This document shows positions 52,958 to 61,415 of a stretch of 64,000 bases of DNA, one piece after another. Position 1 is the stretch's first letter; every line of letters starts with the position of its first letter. This DNA is from Halorubrum sp. CBA1229 (lineage in GTDB: Archaea; Halobacteriota; Halobacteria; Halobacteriales; Haloferacaceae). A program made the translations under genes and the position numbers. The stretch lies in NCBI RefSeq assembly GCF_003721435.2, contig NZ_CP054585.1, positions 744,001 through 808,000 on the forward strand, given 5' to 3'. A model generated the notes under the pieces. The model did no database searches. It was not told where the DNA came from and saw only the letters and a program-made list of their open reading frames with translations.

Positions 52958-53863
52958 TCACTCCTCGAACGCCCCGACCGCGAGCAGGGCGAAGGGTCCG
53001 ATGAAGGCGAGCGAGAAGCCCAGCAGGTGGACGTAGAGGTTCACGACGCTGCCCGCGCCGGTCGGGTCGCTCGGGAATCCGACGACGGGGTAGCCGACGA
53101 CGAGCACCGCGCCGACGGCGAACAGGTCCCCCTCGCCCGGGCGCGAGGCGATCTCGCGGGCCCCCCGGCGCGCGGTCGCGAGGACGCGGATCCCCGCGCT
53201 CGACGCGTAAATGAGCGCGAGCAGCGCGCCCGCGACGCCGACCGCGAGCCCGGCGAGACCGACGCCGGTCGTCGAGAGCGGGAGCGCGAGCAGCGCGATC
53301 CAGCCGAGGAGCGCGAAGAAGACCGCGGGGAGCGCGCGGAGCGACGCGCCCGGGGCGAACCGCTCGCGGGCGTACGTCCCGAGCAGCAGCGGGAGCAGTC
53401 CCGCGAGCGCCATGTTGATCCCGGAGAAGCCGAAGCCGATCGCGTCCCGCGGGACGGCGAGGTTCAGCCCCGAGAGGGCGAACGGGAACGCCAGCAGGAA
53501 CGCCGCCAGCGCGGTCAGAAAGAAGCGGCGGGCGCCCCCGAGGACCGCGAGCGCGTAGCCGACGCCCGCGAGGAGGCAGTAGCTCGCCACGTTCCCGGCG
53601 AGGTGGCCGGCGTCGAGGTGGACGTAGTGCGCGGTGAACGCGGTCGGAACGGTCGGGTCCGCGTACGCGAACGCGAGCGACCGGCGGGTCGACTCCGGGA
53701 GCGCGAAGACCGCGATCAGGACCGCCGGCACCGCGAGCAGGACGAGCAGGTCAATCGCTCGGGCGCTCGCGAGCAGCTCCCGGCGGAGGGACCGGTCCCC
53801 GTCCCGGTCGGCGGTCGCGGCGCCGGCGGCACGGTCGCGCTCGTCGGTCGGTGACGCGGTCAC
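52958..53863 (-). CDS. Rhomboid family intramembrane serine protease-like protein
   Basis: The 301-residue protein has about seven hydrophobic segments with rhomboid marks: the HN-like LDAGHLAGNVASY, catalytic-type Ser in GFGFSGINMALAGLLP (G-F-S-G) and a C-terminal His in LYVHLLGFSLAF. Catalysis is therefore plausible. A hydrophilic N-terminal tail (RDRAAGAATADRDGDRSLR) precedes it. It lies between the signal peptidase and a DUF1102 secreted protein gene on the same strand, suggesting a second protease in surface-protein processing. Confidence 0.82.
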   Translation of the reverse strand: MTASPTDERDRAAGAATADRDGDRSLRRELLASARAIDLLVLLAVPAVLIAVFALPESTRRSLAFAYADPTVPTAFTAHYVHLDAGHLAGNVASYCLLAGVGYALAVLGGARRFFLTALAAFLLAFPFALSGLNLAVPRDAIGFGFSGINMALAGLLPLLLGTYARERFAPGASLRALPAVFFALLGWIALLALPLSTTGVGLAGLAVGVAGALLALIYASSAGIRVLATARRGAREIASRPGEGDLFAVGAVLVVGYPVVGFPSDPTGAGSVVNLYVHLLGFSLAFIGPFALLAVGAFEE

Positions 53864-53975
53864 GGGCGGGACCTCGCCGACCAGCGGTTAAGACCTGTCG
53901 GCGCGCGTCTCACCGCCGCAAGATCGATGCCCAAGAGGGCGGTTCGGACGAGAAACTCTCCCGACGACCGATCGG

Positions 53976-55511
53976 TCATCGCGGCATCCGCCGGACGAGC
54001 GTGAGAGTGGCGAGGGAGATGACCACGAGCGCGAGCGGGCCGGCGAGGTCTGCCGGGTCGATCCCGAACGGCTCCTCCGTGGTCCCGGTGACGGTGGCGG
54101 AGTCGTCGCCGCCGACGTTCGACTCGCCGCCCGATCCCCCCGCGTCGTCGCTCGCGAGGTCGCCGACGAGCAGCGTCCCGACGGCGGTCCCGTCGACCGC
54201 GAGGTCGTAGGCGCCGGGGGACTCGAAGGTCGCGTCGAACGCCACCGTCGCCGTCTCGTTCGGGTCGAGCGCGACGGTCTCGTTCGCGATCGGGGTGCCG
54301 TTCGCCGTCAGCGTGACCGCGCGCTCGCCCGCCGCGCCGCCGCCGTTTCGCAGGGTGGTCCGGACCGTGACGTTCTCGCCGGGGTCGATCGCCTCGGGCG
54401 CGACCGTCGCCTCGGTCACGTCGAACCGGGGCTCGTGCGCCGCGACCGCGAACGTCGACGACAGGTCAGTCGTTGCGCGGAAGTGGACGCGGTCCTCGGG
54501 GAGCCCCAGCATTCGGGCCACGTCGTCGTCAACGACCTCGACCGGCACCTCCTCCCACGCGCCCGCGTCCGTTTGCCGGTAGAGCGTCACGTCCTCCGGG
54601 TCGGTCCCGGTCGCGTTCAGGTGGTCCGGGTCGGCGCTGAACCGGACCGTCATCGCGTCGACCGCGTCGGGGTCGAAGTCGGGCGCCAGCGAGAGGTACC
54701 CCATCGGGCGCGGCCTCGTCGGCGCCGTCAGCGGGCCCGCGTCCGCGAACGGCTCCGGGCTCCCCGCGGCGTCCAGCTCGACGCGCTCGTTGTCGATCCC
54801 GTCCAGGTCGATCCCCTCCAGCGTCACGTTCTCGCCGTCGAGGTGCATCCCCTCCGCGAGCCACCGGACCGACTCTCCGCGGTCGATCCCGCTCGCGACG
54901 AACTCGCGGTGGGTCGCGTTCGGCGCCCTGACCGTGGTGGTCGGGCCGCCGTCGCCGTCGTCGTTGTCGTCGTCGAACGACGTGAATCCGGTCGTGTCGA
55001 CGTCATCCGGCTCCGCGAGGCTCGCGTTGATCCTGAACTCGTCGGTGCCCAGCTGCGTCCCGGCGGCCGCGTCGCCCGCGTCGAGCGCGAGGCCGACCGT
55101 GACGGTCTGGTTGGGTCCGAGCGTGACGTTGTTCGCCTCGCCCTCGATCGAGTCGCCGTCGGAGACGAAGGTGACCTCGCCGTCGCCGTCGTACTCGATC
55201 CACACGTGCGCGTACCGCTCGGCCGTGTACGTGATCGTGAAGACGTCGTCGATCGTCGCGGTCGAGTCGACGTTGACCCCCTCGAAGTCGGCCGGGAGGT
55301 TCGGGTTCGCCGCCGAGATGTCGATCGCGATCTCGTCGTCGTTATTTAAATAGGCGTAGTCGCCGTTCGGGCCGTCGGCCGGCTGGACCGCGAGGTCGTC
55401 GTCCACGAAGTCCGCCGGGCCGTTGACCACTGCTGCACCCGTGGCGAAGGCGAGGGAGCCCGCCGCTACGAGGAGGAGGGCGAGGGTCAGGGTGCGGCGG
55501 GTATTGGGCAT
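53976..55511 (-). CDS. Secreted surface protein, DUF1102-like plus CARDB-like domain
   Basis: The 511-residue protein has a signal peptide (RRTLTLALLLVAAGSLAFATGAAVVNGP), then a DUF1102-like region (DGPNGDYAYLNNDDEIAIDIS through about 170). A linker and a CARDB-like domain near 345-440 (FDVTEATVAPEAIDPGENVTVRTTLRNGGG) follow, then a Gly/Ser/Thr-rich segment and a C-terminal TM helix (LAGPLALVVISLATLTLVRRMPR). It is thus anchored at the cell surface. PGF-CTERM is not present, but the layout is similar. Asn-x-Thr sites suggest glycosylation. Confidence 0.85.
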   Translation of the reverse strand: MPNTRRTLTLALLLVAAGSLAFATGAAVVNGPADFVDDDLAVQPADGPNGDYAYLNNDDEIAIDISAANPNLPADFEGVNVDSTATIDDVFTITYTAERYAHVWIEYDGDGEVTFVSDGDSIEGEANNVTLGPNQTVTVGLALDAGDAAAGTQLGTDEFRINASLAEPDDVDTTGFTSFDDDNDDGDGGPTTTVRAPNATHREFVASGIDRGESVRWLAEGMHLDGENVTLEGIDLDGIDNERVELDAAGSPEPFADAGPLTAPTRPRPMGYLSLAPDFDPDAVDAMTVRFSADPDHLNATGTDPEDVTLYRQTDAGAWEEVPVEVVDDDVARMLGLPEDRVHFRATTDLSSTFAVAAHEPRFDVTEATVAPEAIDPGENVTVRTTLRNGGGAAGERAVTLTANGTPIANETVALDPNETATVAFDATFESPGAYDLAVDGTAVGTLLVGDLASDDAGGSGGESNVGGDDSATVTGTTEEPFGIDPADLAGPLALVVISLATLTLVRRMPR

Positions 55512-55550
55512 GCTAATTATCTTAGGGCGCGATTATGATGATTCGCGGTG

Positions 55551-55635
55551 TTTGAACCACTCATATATTTTTGAACCAGTCCTCTCGACATCGTCTGACT
55601 CGCCACCGGATTCCAACAGCTGGCTCTTTGAACCA
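55551..55635. repeat. Three direct repeats TTTGAACCA upstream of the DUF1102 gene
   Basis: TTTGAACCA at 55551-55559, 55570-55578 and 55627-55635, with start-to-start spacings of 19 and 57 (three times 19). They lie above a CATAATC promoter box that serves the start at 55511. A multi-site regulator is possible. Confidence 0.5.
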
Positions 55636-55734
55636 TCTGAATCGAGGGGTATAATTTCATCGACCAGCGCGAGAGCACAGCCGCGAAGCCGATTGAAATA
55701 ATTTAATGACGGATATATGCTACTTGTCGGCGAT

Positions 55735-56490
55735 TTATTTTGCCTTTGTGCTGCCTTCGGAGTTGGTCTCGGAGGTAGTCGAAGCGGCTTCGTTGGTCAC
55801 CGTCACGTCGAAGTTCCCAGTTGCGACACTCTTACCAACCGTCCCGTCATCATTATCGAGCAGAACGTATCCGCCGTTATTGTTCTCGCGATAAAATCTT
55901 ACAATCTTTTTGAAGGTAATGGTGTATGTCGTCGATGAGTCGTCGGTATTAACATCGAGATCGCCGATATCCTGCCCAATAATAGCTGGATCTTGGATAC
56001 TATCTTGACTAATAGGCGCTCCCTCATCAGCAAGAATTGTCCACTGGATATCGGAGTTCACTTCACCTGCCAGCGCATTAGCGCCAGCCGACGAGCTGTC
56101 TTCATCCACCGCGTCGATAGTCCCGGTCTCGCCAGAACCGCCCCAGCCACCGTCAGCGATTAGCTGAACGGAAACCGGGTCACCCTTCTGAAGAACGTAC
56201 TCTCCATTACTGCGATCGTTTCCTCCTCCGTCAACGATCGAGATTCGGTTCTCGAATGCAACCGCGTCAACACCCACGTCGAAGCCGTCCCAGGAAATCT
56301 CGTGATCCAGTGAAACGATAACCTCGGATAGGTCACCATCGTCGTTTGAAATTGAGTTAGCGTCAGCGATATTGAGCGTCGAGGTCGTCTGAGCAGATGC
56401 GCCGCCCGACATCGCGATAACGCCAGCTCCGCCAGCACTTGCTGTTGCTGCGATACCACCGATAGCCTTTAGCAGATTGCGTCGTTCCAT
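55735..56490 (-). CDS. Secreted SipW-substrate-like protein, family A
   Basis: The 251-residue protein starts MERRNLLKAIGGIAATASAGGAGVIAMSGGASAQ, a signal peptide with twin-Arg-like start and A-S-A-Q cleavage region. A beta-rich extracellular part follows, DDGDLSEVIVSLDHEISWDGFDVGV, ending NFDVTVTNEAASTTSETNSE. The same pattern (GDLS-x-V, SW-x-x-x-D, FDV-x-VTNE) occurs in 59177-60268. G+C is lower than in the window core. A CATAAC element lies 94 bases upstream of the start. Likely a secreted structural protein; no enzyme motif. Confidence 0.8.
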   Translation of the reverse strand: MERRNLLKAIGGIAATASAGGAGVIAMSGGASAQTTSTLNIADANSISNDDGDLSEVIVSLDHEISWDGFDVGVDAVAFENRISIVDGGGNDRSNGEYVLQKGDPVSVQLIADGGWGGSGETGTIDAVDEDSSSAGANALAGEVNSDIQWTILADEGAPISQDSIQDPAIIGQDIGDLDVNTDDSSTTYTITFKKIVRFYRENNNGGYVLLDNDDGTVGKSVATGNFDVTVTNEAASTTSETNSEGSTKAK

Positions 56491-56583
56491 AGTTATCGAA
56501 TACCGTTGATCGTTTGCGGCCATTCCCGATCACACCGAACTGCTATCCCATCGGGCCGGACCGCAACGTCATACTACACGAGA

Positions 56584-56601
56584 GTATCCCATATCGTTAT
56601 G
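56584..56601 (-). promoter_or_regulatory. CATAAC element upstream of family A gene
   Basis: CATAACGATATGGGATAC on the minus strand, its inner edge 94 bases before the start at 56490. The identical 18 bases occur 93 bases before the start at 61416. TTTCTGTC precedes it, as a TTCTGC-type sequence does in the other copy. The rest of 56491-56956 holds no gene. Confidence 0.68.
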
Positions 56602-56909
56602 AACTGACAGAAACACTTCCGGGCGGGACTGAATATTCGACCGGCCGGTTCCGCCCTCGCCTGAACCCCGATCCGACCGCTTCAGGCCCTGCCTGAGATT
56701 AACTCGGGACGCATTCAGGGCCATCTTGAAGCGGCAATCGTTGCTGCTGAGATATTCATGTGTTTGATAAGAACTGATAAACGGCGACAAACGGATCAGT
56801 GACATCGATCCCCACAAACACTAATTTACGGGCTTTCAACCGATAATACGCCCGAATGACGTGTTCGGTACTCTGATTGTTTGAACTTCGAGAAAGTTTA
56901 GCAGATTAT

Positions 56910-56920
56910 CATAACCATGG
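56910..56920 (+). promoter_or_regulatory. CATAAC element upstream of HTH membrane-protein gene
   Basis: CATAACCATGG, next to the CATTTATGTT box that probably serves the start at 56957. It is a shorter match to the element upstream of 56490, 57640 and 61416. Confidence 0.5.
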
Positions 56921-56956
56921 CATTTATGTTGGCCTATGAATATGTGTCTGACAGAA

Positions 56957-57538
56957 ATGGCGTCGGTACAGCAGATAGACGGGGGAGGGGCAGAACCGAC
57001 GACGGAGGTGTCCGAGGACGAGCTGTTCGAGGTGTTGGCGAATCAGCGCCGGCGCTTCGCGGTACACCTGTTGAAAAAAGAAGAGGACGAGACGATCGCG
57101 ATCGGGGACATGGCCGAGCAGATCGCGGCCTGGGAGAACGGGATCGACACGACGGAGATCACGGGTAACGAGCGCAAGCGCGTCTACACCGCGCTCCAGC
57201 AGTCGCACCTGCCGAAGATGGACGACGCGGGCGTCGTGGAGTTCAACAAGGACCGGGGCATCGTCGAGCCGACGCCCGCGCTGCAGAACGTCGACTTATA
57301 TATGGACGTCGTCGAGGGGAAGGAGATCCCTTGGAGCACCTACTATCTGGGGCTCTCGGGGGTCGCCGTCGCGCTCACCGGCGCGGTGGCGCTGGACGCG
57401 TGGCCGTTCGTGCTGCTGCCCGACATGGCGTGGACGGTCGCGATCGTCGTGGCGTTCGCGTTCTCCGCGATCGCGCACAAGTACTACACCGCGGAGATGA
57501 AGGTCGGCGAACCCGAGGAGCCGCCGGAACTCACCTGA
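56957..57538 (+). CDS. Haloarchaeal HTH membrane protein (DUF7344-like) regulator
   Basis: The 193-residue protein has a winged-helix-like domain at about residues 18-105 (SEDELFEVLANQRRRFAVHLLKKEEDETIAIGDMAEQIAAWENG, then RKRVYTALQQSHLPKMDDAGVVEF) followed by two hydrophobic segments (about 132-152 and 158-178). This is the shape of haloarchaeal HTH regulators tethered to the membrane. It sits between the divergent family A gene and a secreted protein gene, all sharing the CATAAC element, so it is the obvious candidate regulator. Start 56957 is chosen; two ATGs lie up to 21 bases earlier. Confidence 0.8.
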   Translation: MASVQQIDGGGAEPTTEVSEDELFEVLANQRRRFAVHLLKKEEDETIAIGDMAEQIAAWENGIDTTEITGNERKRVYTALQQSHLPKMDDAGVVEFNKDRGIVEPTPALQNVDLYMDVVEGKEIPWSTYYLGLSGVAVALTGAVALDAWPFVLLPDMAWTVAIVVAFAFSAIAHKYYTAEMKVGEPEEPPELT

Positions 57539-57579
57539 GATCAGTGTTTCAGGCAGCGGTTTCGGGTCTTCCGGCAGCG

Positions 57580-57592
57580 CATAACCATAGGG
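57580..57592 (+). promoter_or_regulatory. CATAAC element upstream of secreted protein gene
   Basis: CATAACCATAGGG, preceded by TTCCGGCAGCG, about 48 bases before the start at 57640. It matches the other copies in CATAAC-N-ATA and GGG. Confidence 0.58.
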
Positions 57593-57639
57593 TCGGAACA
57601 CGTCGGATAGCGTGAACAAAGTGTGAGACACCACCGCAT

Positions 57640-58533
57640 ATGAGGCGACGAAACCTCATCCTGTTGCTTGGCGGCGCGAGCTCCAGCGCGATGAGCGTCG
57701 GTACCGGCGCGTTCAGCAGTATGGAGGCGGAGCGGGGAGTGGAGGTGAACGTCGTCGAGGACGACGAGGCGTTCGTCGGGTACGAAACGCCAAAAGAAAA
57801 CAAGAACGGGAACGTTCCAGTATCTGACGGGGATCGTCTAACATTAGTGACGGTTCGGAACCGATTCAGCTCGAACCACGCGATCGGTCTGGTGGGTTTC
57901 GAGATTGACGATGACGGGAAGGATATAATTGAAGACGTCAGTATCGACGTTGAGCCACCCGACAAAAGCGAGAAAGATCCAAGTTCGATTGAGGATCTAG
58001 GAAACGAATACGACGTCCAGTCGCCTGAGAAAACTTTCAAGCCACCTGGAAAAGCACAGATCACCGCAGACATCGACGGAATTTCGTCCGGACAAACAGT
58101 CGATATCGAAGTCACGATCACGGTCAAGGGGACTGGCGTCGCAGCCCGGCTGTTCGGCGATACGCGAATGTTCACGCTCGAAGGGACCGGTCCCGCAAGA
58201 ATTGACAGCCTCACGTTCAACGGTGCGCGAAACGCGAATACTGACGGCGCGTCCGGAACCTACACACTCGACTTCTGGCTCGTAAATAAGAACGACTCAG
58301 ACGACTACATCACGCAAGAGCGCGAGTGGAACGGAACTGGAAACGTCAATTCAGGTAACGGTCAGGGGAACAGCGAAATCAACAATTATCGCCTCCTCGC
58401 GGTCCGATTCCATGAGACGAATCAGGCGTTTTATCGCCCAAACTGCGGCATCAACGAAACCGACCTACCGTGGAATGTAGGGACGGTTGTCGAAGCCGAC
58501 GGAAACGGGAATTCCGCGTGTAATCCGAACTAA
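57640..58533 (+). CDS. Secreted SipW-substrate-like protein (DUF1102-like start)
   Basis: The 297-residue protein begins MRRRNLILLLGGASSSAMSVGTGAFSSMEAERGVEVNVV. The GTGAFS turn after the hydrophobic segment is the same as in 61416-62060 and resembles the W/Y-A-x-F-x-D end of TasA/camelysin signal peptides. The mature part is beta-rich (LTLVTVRNRFSSNHAIGLVGF, GQTVDIEVTITVKGTGVAARL) and ends with two Cys (PNCGINETDLPW, SACNPN) that could form a disulfide. It lies 102 bp after the HTH gene. Confidence 0.82.
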   Translation: MRRRNLILLLGGASSSAMSVGTGAFSSMEAERGVEVNVVEDDEAFVGYETPKENKNGNVPVSDGDRLTLVTVRNRFSSNHAIGLVGFEIDDDGKDIIEDVSIDVEPPDKSEKDPSSIEDLGNEYDVQSPEKTFKPPGKAQITADIDGISSGQTVDIEVTITVKGTGVAARLFGDTRMFTLEGTGPARIDSLTFNGARNANTDGASGTYTLDFWLVNKNDSDDYITQEREWNGTGNVNSGNGQGNSEINNYRLLAVRFHETNQAFYRPNCGINETDLPWNVGTVVEADGNGNSACNPN

Positions 58534-58661
58534 GCAGTACTAGTCGACCCATTACGACTGCGGATCGTATCTCCACTGGAATACACAAAGTGACGAGTAT
58601 TGGTTCGTCTATAGCAGGTCACAGATCGTTTTTGCGGCAGCGTGCAACTCGTCTAGTTTCT

Positions 58662-58669
58662 ACATGTTC
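58662..58669. repeat. 8-bp target-site duplication, left copy
   Basis: ACATGTTC directly adjoins the left inverted end of the element at 58670-61117. The same 8 bases follow the right end at 61118-61125. Confidence 0.85.
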
Positions 58670-58853
58670 GGCTCTGTTGAAATCCTTAAGAACTGATAGG
58701 ATTGGCGTGCGAGATGAAATGCGCGTATCGGTCACGTTCTATTAGTCCAATCCCTAATGATTCTCGGACGCTGTTTTTTGTTTATTAGTTCGAATATTAG
58801 ACTACCCCTGCTAGATTAGGATTGAATGGGTGGTAGTTATACTGGGTGACAAC

Positions 58854-59060
58854 TCATCGAAACGTAGTTTCATACCCCAAAATATATTGATCGCTTCGGT
58901 TCGTGGGTATAAGCCCTGAAAGCTGTTGATTCAAATCGAGAGTAAACACCGTTTTAACGGGGTTGTTGCTAGTTTCAAGCAATCCCTGAGCCTCGAGAAG
59001 GAGAATCTGGGCACACCTGAAACTAAATAGGAGGTCCAGCGTGTCATTCAGGGCTACCAA
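58854..59060 (-). other. Doubtful 68-codon frame inside transposon
   Basis: The frame reads ILLLEAQGLLETSNNPVKTVFTLD in its middle, weakly like the end of a small winged-helix regulator. It starts only at a TTG and has no clear ribosome binding site. It may be a remnant. Confidence 0.25.
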
Positions 59061-59176
59061 TATATTTTCACATGAGGCCTGTCATTAACGGCGGTCCTAT
59101 CAGGCACCTCAATACAATATAGGGAGGTGTACATGGACGAGATGAGCGCTCCCGAAGTGGGACACTCGGTTGACTC

Positions 59177-60268
59177 ATGCAACGACGTAAACTCCTCAAG
59201 ACGGTCGGCGGTATCGGCGCGGTAGCAACAGCCAGTGGTGCAGGCATCCTCGCAACGACGGGGAGTGCGGCGGCGTCAACAGTGAACATCAGCGCCGGGA
59301 ACCCCGGTACGGTCAAGAATGACCGTGGTGACCTGAGCCAGGTCACTATCGACCCTGAATTTACGGTGACTTGGGAAGACCTAGACGACTACGTGGGAAA
59401 GATATTCTACCTCGTGGAAGCGAAGGTGGGAGGCGGCGACTGGGAACCGATCTACCGAGCGACTCCGTGGATCGGTTTTGAGGTCAAGAACAATTCGTAC
59501 TTTCGCGTCGAGCCAGGGACGACTGGAGAGTACCGGTTGAAGCAGCCGTTCTCGGTGGCAACGTCTCAGGACCCCCGATTCAATGACGGTGATGGTCCTG
59601 ATATCAGTGCCAGCCCACTCGTCATCGCAGACGAGCAGGGGAAGCCTGACTACTCGTCTCTGTCCTTCCCCGGTGGTGTGGATATCGATTCCTTCCTGGA
59701 CGGGACGAGCATTGGAGGCGCAAGTGACTACCCCGGTGCTCACGAGGACGGTGGATTCCAGAACAACTACCACGATATCGACGCTGGATACTACGGAGCG
59801 GCTTCGGACACAGCCCCGTTAGACAACGGGGACGACAACGCTGGCGAAGGCTCGACCAAGACCACGCCGGTCCAGCTTCGGTACACGTTCGAGCTCCAGC
59901 GCCCGAACCTGAGTCAGCTCAAGTACGCCATCACCACGATGTACGGCGGTCAGCGTGTTCTGGCTGACGACCAGGCGACGACGTGGGCAAGTCTCTCGGA
60001 CTCCGAGAAGAAGGAGGCAGGCGCAAGCCGAATTGACGGACTCGAAGTCTCGGACATCAACGCAGGCAACTCCGAGATAGTGATGTACGGCGAGGACGGA
60101 TACACCGACTTCGGTGGCGCTACTCCGTCCGGACTCTCGTACTCCCAGATGCAGAACAACGACGGCCACGTCGGTGTCATGGTCGCCACGACGAGCTTCG
60201 ACGTGAGTGTGACCAACGAAGGGTCGGGCTCCGGAGTCACGGGCGACTCGAACACCGGGGCGAACTAA
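59177..60268 (+). CDS. Secreted SipW-substrate-like protein, family A paralog, transposon cargo
   Basis: The 363-residue protein starts MQRRKLLKTVGGIGAVATASGAGILATTGSAAASTVNIS, a close match to the 55735-56490 N-terminus, continues KNDRGDLSQVTIDPEFTVTWEDLDDYV and ends SFDVSVTNEGSGSGVTGDSN like its paralog. A middle section of about 110 residues (Gly/Asp/Tyr-rich, FQNNYHDIDAGYYGAASD) is extra. It appears intact. AATATAGG at about 59116 and GGGAGG nearby suggest its own promoter. It lacks the CATAAC element of its chromosomal relatives. Confidence 0.82.
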   Translation: MQRRKLLKTVGGIGAVATASGAGILATTGSAAASTVNISAGNPGTVKNDRGDLSQVTIDPEFTVTWEDLDDYVGKIFYLVEAKVGGGDWEPIYRATPWIGFEVKNNSYFRVEPGTTGEYRLKQPFSVATSQDPRFNDGDGPDISASPLVIADEQGKPDYSSLSFPGGVDIDSFLDGTSIGGASDYPGAHEDGGFQNNYHDIDAGYYGAASDTAPLDNGDDNAGEGSTKTTPVQLRYTFELQRPNLSQLKYAITTMYGGQRVLADDQATTWASLSDSEKKEAGASRIDGLEVSDINAGNSEIVMYGEDGYTDFGGATPSGLSYSQMQNNDGHVGVMVATTSFDVSVTNEGSGSGVTGDSNTGAN

Positions 60269-60323
60269 GGTACTGGCAAACAAGCTCTCCAGCACTTTCA
60301 CATACATTAGGAAATATATCGTA

Positions 60324-61011
60324 GTGTTCAGATAAGCTGATTCCATGCGAAAGCGAACGATCTGAGCCACTCGTCAGCAGTTTCTGCTTCGGCGTTGCTG
60401 AAACAGTTTGAGAAACAGGTAGTTCTCCGTTTTACCTCACGAAAAACACGTTCGACGCTGTTTCGATTTCCATGTCGTTCGTGTCTGAAATCGAGGTTGT
60501 GTTTGTGACAGGCTCGCTAAAGTGATGCTGATCATCGACGAGAACAGTTGCGTCATCAATATCGTGTTTGTCACGGAGATCAGCGAAAAACAGATCTGCG
60601 AGAGCGTTATTTGTAGTTGGTTCAAACTGTGTGTGTAGCAAATCGTTTGTTTCCGGATCGACAGCAGCATACAGCCAATACTGTTCATCGTTAAGTCGAA
60701 TCACTGTCTCATCGACCGCAACGTGATTTGGGCTCCGACCAGATTCCGGCTATAGATCGGCCTTGTGAACCCAGTTATGAACGGTGGAGCGAACTCGATC
60801 AACACCGAATACCTCAAGAAACGAAACAGTATTCGAAAGCGATAATCCAGCCAAATGAAGCTGAATACTGAGCTTCATCAGCAGTTTCGGTGTTGCCTCT
60901 CGCTCCACAAACTCTAAGTTGATCTCGTCTAAACAGCCGCCGAGGCGGGCGTTTTCGGGATAGGTCACTTTGAAGACGCACCGCCTCGCCTTTCAATCCT
61001 TATCTGAACAC
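60324..61011 (-). mobile_element. IS6-family-like insertion sequence, defective
   Basis: The 688-bp unit has perfect 13-bp inverted ends (GTGTTCAGATAAG at 60324-60336 and complement at 60999-61011), the length of small haloarchaeal IS6-type elements. Its only gene is the broken transposase at 60328-60968. No 8-bp target duplication is visible, so one end may have been rearranged. It lies inside the larger transposon. Confidence 0.8.
60328..60968 (-). pseudogene. IS6-family DDE transposase, broken by stop and frameshift
   Basis: The N-terminal part reads CLDEINLEFVEREATPKLL and AGLSLSNTVSFLEVFGVDRVRSTVHNWVHKADL, then hits TAG where the family has Gln. The frame continues HVAVDETVIRLNDEQYWLYAAVDPETND, keeping the first catalytic Asp. 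After DDQHHFSE one base is missing (GAGCC for GAGGCC); the other frame resumes with RHERHGNRNSVERVFREVK and ends at the TGA at 60328-60330. It therefore cannot make a full transposase. Confidence 0.88.
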
Positions 61012-61117
61012 CGCCCTGCTGGTGAGGCAAAGAACTACGGAGTGAATTGCTGACTACATCCTCTGTATTCAGCAGAACGCTGAGAACATATCACCAGTTG
61101 AGGATTTCAACAGAGCC

Positions 61118-61125
61118 ACATGTTC
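61118..61125. repeat. 8-bp target-site duplication, right copy
   Basis: ACATGTTC follows the right inverted end directly and matches 58662-58669. Confidence 0.85.
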
Positions 61126-61305
61126 AGGTTATAGGATGAGATCAGGCCGGTCTGGATCACACGGGAGAGAGTCATCGAAACGCAACTGCGAGTCAGCCAG
61201 ATAATCGGTTGAAGGGGCTGCTTGAAAAGCGACAGAGCAAGCCTGAATCGGGATAGAACGACTCTGAAACGTCTTCAGTACTTGCCAGACAGTCTTCTGC
61301 CGACT

Positions 61306-61323
61306 CATAACGATATGGGATAC
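61306..61323 (+). promoter_or_regulatory. CATAAC element upstream of DUF1102-like gene
   Basis: CATAACGATATGGGATAC, identical to 56584-56601 in the reverse orientation, its inner edge 93 bases before the ATG at 61416. GTGTAGTA occurs 13-17 bases downstream of both copies. The remaining 61126-61305 sequence holds no gene. Confidence 0.7.
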
Positions 61324-61415
61324 GTCCCATGAGTGTAGTAGAGCGACCCGGGGTGACACGGGATGTCTCGTGTCCCCGAACGCGGGTCGCGTGCGGTAAC
61401 AGAGGTAGACCAACC

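Larger units (their letters stand above)
58670..61117. mobile_element. 2.45-kb transposon-like insertion with cargo gene, no intact own transposase
   Basis: Ends are perfect 17-bp inverted repeats: GGCTCTGTTGAAATCCT at 58670-58686 and its complement at 61101-61117, with 8-bp target duplications outside. Inside are a secreted family A paralog (59177-60268) and an IS6-like copy with a dead transposase (60324-61011). No transposase matching these ends survives, so it may be an IS that lost its gene and gained cargo, or a composite moved in trans. Lower G+C than the chromosome core. 58534-59176 has only a doubtful 68-codon frame. Confidence 0.8.

Noticed and set aside
60315-61019. Target duplication around the IS6-like element
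   Set aside because: The 8 bases outside each end (ATATCGTA and CGCCCTGC) do not match.
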